Shown here in pieces: positions 5,392 to 8,722 of a DNA stretch of 8,722 nt (position 1 is its first letter; every line of letters begins with the position of its first letter). This DNA comes from Candidatus Brocadiaceae bacterium (GTDB lineage: Bacteria; Planctomycetota; Brocadiia; SM23-32). Position numbers and translations under genes: made by a program. The notes under the pieces were generated by a model. It was given only the letters and a program-made list of their open reading frames with translations. It was not told where the DNA came from and did not search any database. Location of the stretch: positions 1-8,722 of the forward strand of contig PUNP01000719.1 of the NCBI GenBank assembly GCA_003551785.1. The letters are read 5' to 3'.

Positions 5392-7623
5392 TTATTCAGA
5401 ATAGTCGGCAAATAACTCCATAAGTTGGTGCCTAAGCGCATCCTGTTTTTCAAGGGTATCGGCATCAAGAAACTTCTGAGCCCATTCTACCGCCCGAAGT
5501 TTGCCGCGGGCAGCCGCCGATCTCAGCATGATCAGTTCGTCCATGCCCTCCCGCCATGCAGACGCATTGATAGCGTTGATCGGGCCTTCGGAACCAGGAT
5601 AAAAAACCGCAGCTTTGCTGTAGTTTACCCTCGTATTCAAATCGTCCCAGGGGTCCTCATAATAGACGGACGTACTCCAGAATCCGCACCCCTGGAGGTC
5701 ATATTTGGCCGTCAGCATAGGTGTCCGCCTGAAATAAGCCCAGGCGGCGCCCGGGTTGAATCCGCTCCATCCCCGCTCTATGTAAAAACCAATGGGTTTT
5801 CCGCTATCTTTCATTATATTCAGCAGGTCTTCTTCGGGCAGGTTCGAAGCGTACGGCCACCAGACGTCAACATACGGTGCCCAATCGCTGAAAGCCTCCG
5901 CGGTCTGGCCTCTGTGCCAGCCCGGATTGGTCCACATCTTGACTTCCGGTTTTTGTTCTTTAATAATCCGGGCATGCGCCAGCCATCTCATGCTCGAACC
6001 GGCACTGGGCTCATCGAAAGCCTGTATCCACATTTCTGAATCCCTCCAGCCCAGTTCTCGCAGTTCGCCCACCCGTCTGGAGAGGTTTTCCCGAACTTCT
6101 TCCGCAAATTTTTCCGTTCCGGGTTCCTGTCTCGATCTTGCCCCCACCCGCAAGGCCCTGATGCCGCGTTGGCGTGCTTCTTCGGCGGGCCACGGGAGGT
6201 TAGGCTGAAAAACGTTCCATCCGAGAGCGAGGGCATTTGACCAGTATCTTTCCCGCATCTCGTCCAACTTTTCGGACGGGTAGAGATCGTCAAACGAGTG
6301 TCCCCGTCCTGTTCTGGTAGGGTGCCCCCATAAAAGAACATAGAGATCGGGATCGTCCTGGATTGACCCTTCGAGTATTTCAACCTTCACCGGGACGGCG
6401 GCAAAAGGAGTTTCGTTGTCCCGCAGCAGTTCGAGCTTTCCTTCGTAGCGTCCCGCCGGTGCCGTGCCGCTCTCTATGCTGATCCACAGCCCTGTGGTAT
6501 GGTAAGGCGCCACCGTCGTCTTGCTGCGGCGCATCAGCACGTGAGGTACGTGGTCGAAAAAACGCGAGATCATATGTCCGACTACCCGTACCTGCGCGGA
6601 ACCGGGGAACTGTTTTCCCTCTTCGTCATGGAGGTTCAGCCTGGTGGTGAAACGGAGCGGTTTTTCCGAAATGGAAGTGATGAGCAAAAGCCGATTGGCA
6701 TGCGCATTGCCGGGCAGGCGGTAGCTGAAGGAAGGGTTCAGCGCGTCCGAATCCCCCGGCCATGAAGTGATGAAAAATCCCTCGTACCTTCCCCTGCTCC
6801 ACAAAAGGGCTTCAGAGTCCCCGTCGGGGGCCAGCTTGTCGATTCTGTTCTGGATTTCCTGATGCGAGGGCAGCAGTTCACCGCCTCCGGCGACATAATC
6901 CAGATGGCTGGTCAGCAGAAAACAGTCAACGTATCTGGGGCCGCGAATCGGCCCCGGGTCCTCATCGGCGGTTTTTACGAGTTTGATCGTTGCTCTTCCC
7001 TCCTGCAGCTCGACCGGATCGGTCGATTCCCACAGCAGCCTGGCGGCCAGTCGGCAAAGGGCGGAGCTCTCTTCGTTGAAAACCTGTCGAAGAAGTTCTT
7101 GTTCGCCCTGCTTGATGACGAGTTCGAAAGGGGCGGGCAACTGCCGGATGCTCTGATACCTCACCCAAAGCCGGTAGGTCCCGCTTTCTTCGATATCCAG
7201 TTCCTGACTCAGGGTGCTGGTGTGCGTGCCCGGCAAAATGGATGCTACTCCCGTGCCGGACAGAAAGGGGGAATTGGTGGCCAGCGGGCGGGGCTTTTCT
7301 GTGGAGAGACCGGCGGGATAGAGCTCGGGGTAGCCGACCCGGGTGTTGACCCATTCCAGGTTCATGTAAGTAGCTGTTGCCGTCATGGTTTCCGCTTCGA
7401 AAAAGAAATGCGAATAAGCTTCTCCCATTTGCTGGACATGTCGTCCGCTTTCCTCCGCGGGGACGATCTTGTTCGCCAGAGGATCGAAAGCCATACGGGT
7501 GAATGCTTCCAGCGGCTCATCGTCCTCAACATCGATGGGGTTATCCGCGTAAAGGGGGCCAATGGCGGGGGCAAAAAGGGACATCGCAATCACGATGCTC
7601 ATAATAATGTGTTGTACGATCAT
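5392..7623 (-). CDS. Secreted DUF4091 / GH123-like glycoside hydrolase-like protein
   Basis: A 743-aa exported protein, probably acting on glycans outside the cytoplasm. ATG 7623 is chosen because GGAG (7636-7633) lies 9 nt upstream and the predicted transcription start is near 7646; ATG 7638 would add five residues with no ribosome site. Order of parts, in this numbering: signal peptide to about residue 26 (cleavage after LYA); a beta-sandwich module of carbohydrate-binding type at about 70-240, opening FFFEAETMTATATYMN and closing YVDCFLLT; a second beta-rich domain at about 270-418; then a TIM-barrel-like region at about 425-700 of the DUF4091 family. The motif WIQAFDEPS (532-540) carries an adjacent Asp-Glu pair (D537, E538), as in GH123-related enzymes, and the C-terminal SAWREGMDELIMLR (688-701) is a family signature. 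Substrate unknown: GH123 acts on beta-N-acetylgalactosaminides, but DUF4091 relatives are diverse. Visibly GC-richer than the flanking sequence; no operon partner. Confidence 0.87.
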   Translation of the reverse strand: MIVQHIIMSIVIAMSLFAPAIGPLYADNPIDVEDDEPLEAFTRMAFDPLANKIVPAEESGRHVQQMGEAYSHFFFEAETMTATATYMNLEWVNTRVGYPELYPAGLSTEKPRPLATNSPFLSGTGVASILPGTHTSTLSQELDIEESGTYRLWVRYQSIRQLPAPFELVIKQGEQELLRQVFNEESSALCRLAARLLWESTDPVELQEGRATIKLVKTADEDPGPIRGPRYVDCFLLTSHLDYVAGGGELLPSHQEIQNRIDKLAPDGDSEALLWSRGRYEGFFITSWPGDSDALNPSFSYRLPGNAHANRLLLITSISEKPLRFTTRLNLHDEEGKQFPGSAQVRVVGHMISRFFDHVPHVLMRRSKTTVAPYHTTGLWISIESGTAPAGRYEGKLELLRDNETPFAAVPVKVEILEGSIQDDPDLYVLLWGHPTRTGRGHSFDDLYPSEKLDEMRERYWSNALALGWNVFQPNLPWPAEEARQRGIRALRVGARSRQEPGTEKFAEEVRENLSRRVGELRELGWRDSEMWIQAFDEPSAGSSMRWLAHARIIKEQKPEVKMWTNPGWHRGQTAEAFSDWAPYVDVWWPYASNLPEEDLLNIMKDSGKPIGFYIERGWSGFNPGAAWAYFRRTPMLTAKYDLQGCGFWSTSVYYEDPWDDLNTRVNYSKAAVFYPGSEGPINAINASAWREGMDELIMLRSAAARGKLRAVEWAQKFLDADTLEKQDALRHQLMELFADYSE

Positions 7624-7652
7624 TGCTGAACACTCCATGAAAAGGGGAATGG

Positions 7653-7680
7653 TATATAATCAGTAAACCAGGTTAGTCAA
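7653..7680 (-). promoter_or_regulatory. Candidate sigma70 promoter of the DUF4091 gene
   Basis: On the minus strand, TTGACT (7680-7675) and TATATA (7658-7653) are separated by 16 nt, giving a predicted start near 7646. That leaves a leader of about 23 nt holding GGAG before ATG 7623, which makes the chosen start self-consistent. Confidence 0.55.
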
Positions 7681-7687
7681 TGACATT

Positions 7688-7701
7688 ATGATACATGATA
7701 C
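7688..7701 (-). promoter_or_regulatory. Tandem heptamer just upstream of the DUF4091 promoter
   Basis: GTATCAT occurs twice with no spacer on the minus strand (7701-7695 and 7694-7688), ending 7 nt upstream of the -35 box. Its placement would suit an activator site, but two copies of a 7-mer may be chance. Confidence 0.3.
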
Positions 7702-7775
7702 TAGAGTTTGACCTTTTCAGCAAGTGTATATTTTTCTCATCCTGCTTGCACAAAACTTTTATATATGCTGACTGA

Positions 7776-7872
7776 ACCGTCCCAATTACCCCAAGTGTCC
7801 CTGCATGTTTTTATCCCTTTGCAAAAAAAAGAGATAGGTTTACTCCGGGCCGCTTGGGGCGTTCGGGACGGT
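7776..7872. repeat. Imperfect long inverted repeat (REP/MITE-like element)
   Basis: The left arm ACCGTCCCAATTACCCCAAG (7776-7795) and the right arm CTTGGGGCGTTCGGGACGGT (7853-7872) are inverted copies: 8 outer and 7 inner positions pair perfectly, with five mostly unmatched bases between (AATTA against the complement of CGTTC). The arms flank 57 nt containing a run of eight A. No transposase lies inside. The layout resembles a small non-autonomous palindromic element such as a REP pair or MITE. No clear target-site duplication was seen. Confidence 0.6.
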
Positions 7873-8096
7873 ATTATCGGCCATCTGAGAAACTTTGATG
7901 CAAATTACTTCGCGCCTTTCCCCGAGGATAGTTCGTTTGATCGTATTTCTGTTTCCTTTTCCATCCCAAGCAGACAGTTTGCCTGCTTTTTTCATTCGCT
8001 TCCACAGTGTCTGTTGGGTAATCACAATACTTGCTTCCTGGTCACTGGCAGATTCTTTACCATCCGATAACTGGCATTCGGTTCCAAAGCTACTAT
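7873..8096. other. Region with an open minus-strand frame, possible gene remnant
   Basis: A minus-strand frame is open from about 8103 to a TAA at 7840-7842. Its only obvious start is GTG 8025, which would give 61 aa. The peptide (opening VITQQTLWKRMKKAGKLSAW) is basic and begins like a small helix-turn-helix segment, but no family is recognised. Its last ten residues are encoded by the right arm of the inverted repeat, so the natural 3' end may have been replaced when that element arrived. No Shine-Dalgarno supports the GTG. It is listed as a possible truncated remnant, not a confirmed gene. Confidence 0.25.
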
Positions 8097-8501
8097 CTAA
8101 AGATTATCAGTCCGACAAATTAGCTCAATCCGTCCATCTCCTGTAACATCACTGGCAATAACCTCCCCGCCCGTTTCACCGACTTGTATGGTCGCGAGTT
8201 CAGTAAGTTCACGATCAAACAGCGTTAGCTTGCCGTCAGCAGACAGCAACACGATCTCCATATATCCGTCACCGGTCAAGTCGGCAACCAATTCCACCCG
8301 GCCATCGACATCGGCTTCGTGGAGTTTGTTAAGCTCTGAATCAAGAATATAAGTTACAGAAGCATGCCGGGCGGCTGTAGCAATCTCCAGCTCACCGCTG
8401 CCATCCAGATCACCGATTGCGTAGGACCATCCGCTATCTTCGGGTCCTTTGAAGGTATTCAATATAGAGCCTTCATGATCAAAAACACATCTTGCGATTT
8501 T
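8097..8501 (-). pseudogene. FG-GAP/VCBS-repeat protein fragment, probably frameshifted
   Basis: The frame encodes three consecutive calcium-loop repeats of FG-GAP/VCBS type, a propeller-forming fold of extracellular or cell-surface proteins. From the only available start (TTG 8462, 121 aa) the loops are DLDGSGELEI (18-27), DLTGDGYMEI (61-70) and DVTGDGRIEL (105-114). Family-like sequence continues upstream of that TTG (KIARCVFDHEGSIL) to an in-frame TAA at 8504-8502, so the TTG is not the natural start. One extra A in the six-A run (8503-8498) would join this frame to the upstream 67-codon frame, which suggests a frameshift. At the other end a TAG (8099-8097) follows DNL, and the next 24 codons (IVALEPNASYRMVKNL...) still read like the family, so the 3' end may be a nonsense mutation. 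A fragment is more likely than a working gene. Confidence 0.65.
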
Positions 8502-8662
8502 TTAAGATATTGGGAAAACCAATAGTATGATATTGCAGTAACGGAACGGGCTATTTGGGGTGCTGGTCGGACGGCAATATCAAATAGATCCACGACATTC
8601 GTATCGACAAACTCACGTTTCATCTCTTGCCATTCACCCGTGCTGAAACGGCACTCTCCCAT
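8459..8662 (-). CDS. Small hypothetical ORF, possibly the 5' part of the broken FG-GAP gene
   Basis: A 67-codon frame from ATG 8662 to TGA 8461-8459. An AGGAG-like sequence lies upstream in AAGAGGAGAGCAGCGTGC, though about ten or more nt from the ATG. The product (opening MGECRFSTGEWQEMKREFV) has no recognised domain, signal peptide or membrane segment. Its last codons run through the six-A tract into a frame that abandons the FG-GAP sequence. With one more A, the reading would pass from ...YLKK into IARCVFDHEG and the FG-GAP repeats, giving a fused protein of roughly 190 aa. It is either the upstream half of one frameshifted gene or an unrelated small ORF. Confidence 0.35.
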   Translation of the reverse strand: MGECRFSTGEWQEMKREFVDTNVVDLFDIAVRPAPQIARSVTAISYYWFSQYLKKSQDVFLIMKALY

Positions 8663-8722
8663 GCACGCTGCTCTCCTCTTAAAAAATGTTATTCCTCAAC
8701 AGATCGCAATAAAATTTTTAAA

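Noticed and set aside
6862..7629. 255-codon + strand frame opposite the DUF4091 gene
   Set aside because: It is opposite a strongly supported coding sequence with family motifs and is a GC-rich shadow frame.

Overview
The window is bacterial and chromosomal, with no clear phage, plasmid or defence system. It holds the end of metK, a short-type ahcY, one tRNA-Arg, a short-chain dehydrogenase, two secreted proteins (a beta-propeller and a DUF4091/GH123-like glycosidase), and decayed pieces of an FG-GAP/VCBS protein and a tyrosine recombinase. The lineage cannot be fixed from sequence alone. The archaeal-type S-adenosylhomocysteine hydrolase, secreted DUF4091 and FG-GAP proteins, loosely packed genes and GC-rich hairpin repeats would suit an environmental PVC-group bacterium (Lentisphaerota, Kiritimatiellota or Planctomycetota) or a similar lineage. 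That placement is inference.

Layout. 1-1636 (+) is the methyl-cycle block metK-ahcY: metK makes S-adenosylmethionine, and ahcY removes the S-adenosylhomocysteine left after methyl transfer. 1637-2043 is non-coding and carries a nested hairpin plus two near-identical 21-nt hairpin repeats. 2044-2817 (-) is an SDR oxidoreductase whose catalytic serine appears to be replaced. A 419-nt divergent intergenic region separates it from 3237-4619 (+), a signal-peptide beta-propeller of unknown function. A perfect consensus sigma70 promoter at 4754-4782 then drives tRNA-Arg(ACG), which has a long leader and ends at an intrinsic terminator. Directly downstream lies a frameshifted C-terminal remnant of a tyrosine recombinase.

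5392-7623 (-) encodes a secreted, multidomain DUF4091 glycosidase-like protein with its own promoter. Upstream of it are a long imperfect inverted repeat (7776-7872), a degraded or orphan small ORF, and a broken FG-GAP/VCBS gene (8097-8501, -) whose frame is lost at a six-A run. The secreted propeller and the glycosidase suggest polysaccharide or glycoconjugate use, but they are unlinked single genes and nothing ties them into one operon. The tRNA-proximal integrase remnant, the repeats and the broken genes mark 4.9-8.7 kb as an accessory, decaying region. I found no convincing new multi-gene system; the most useful leads are the repeat families, the tRNA/integrase scar and its unusual leader, and the active-site-altered SDR.
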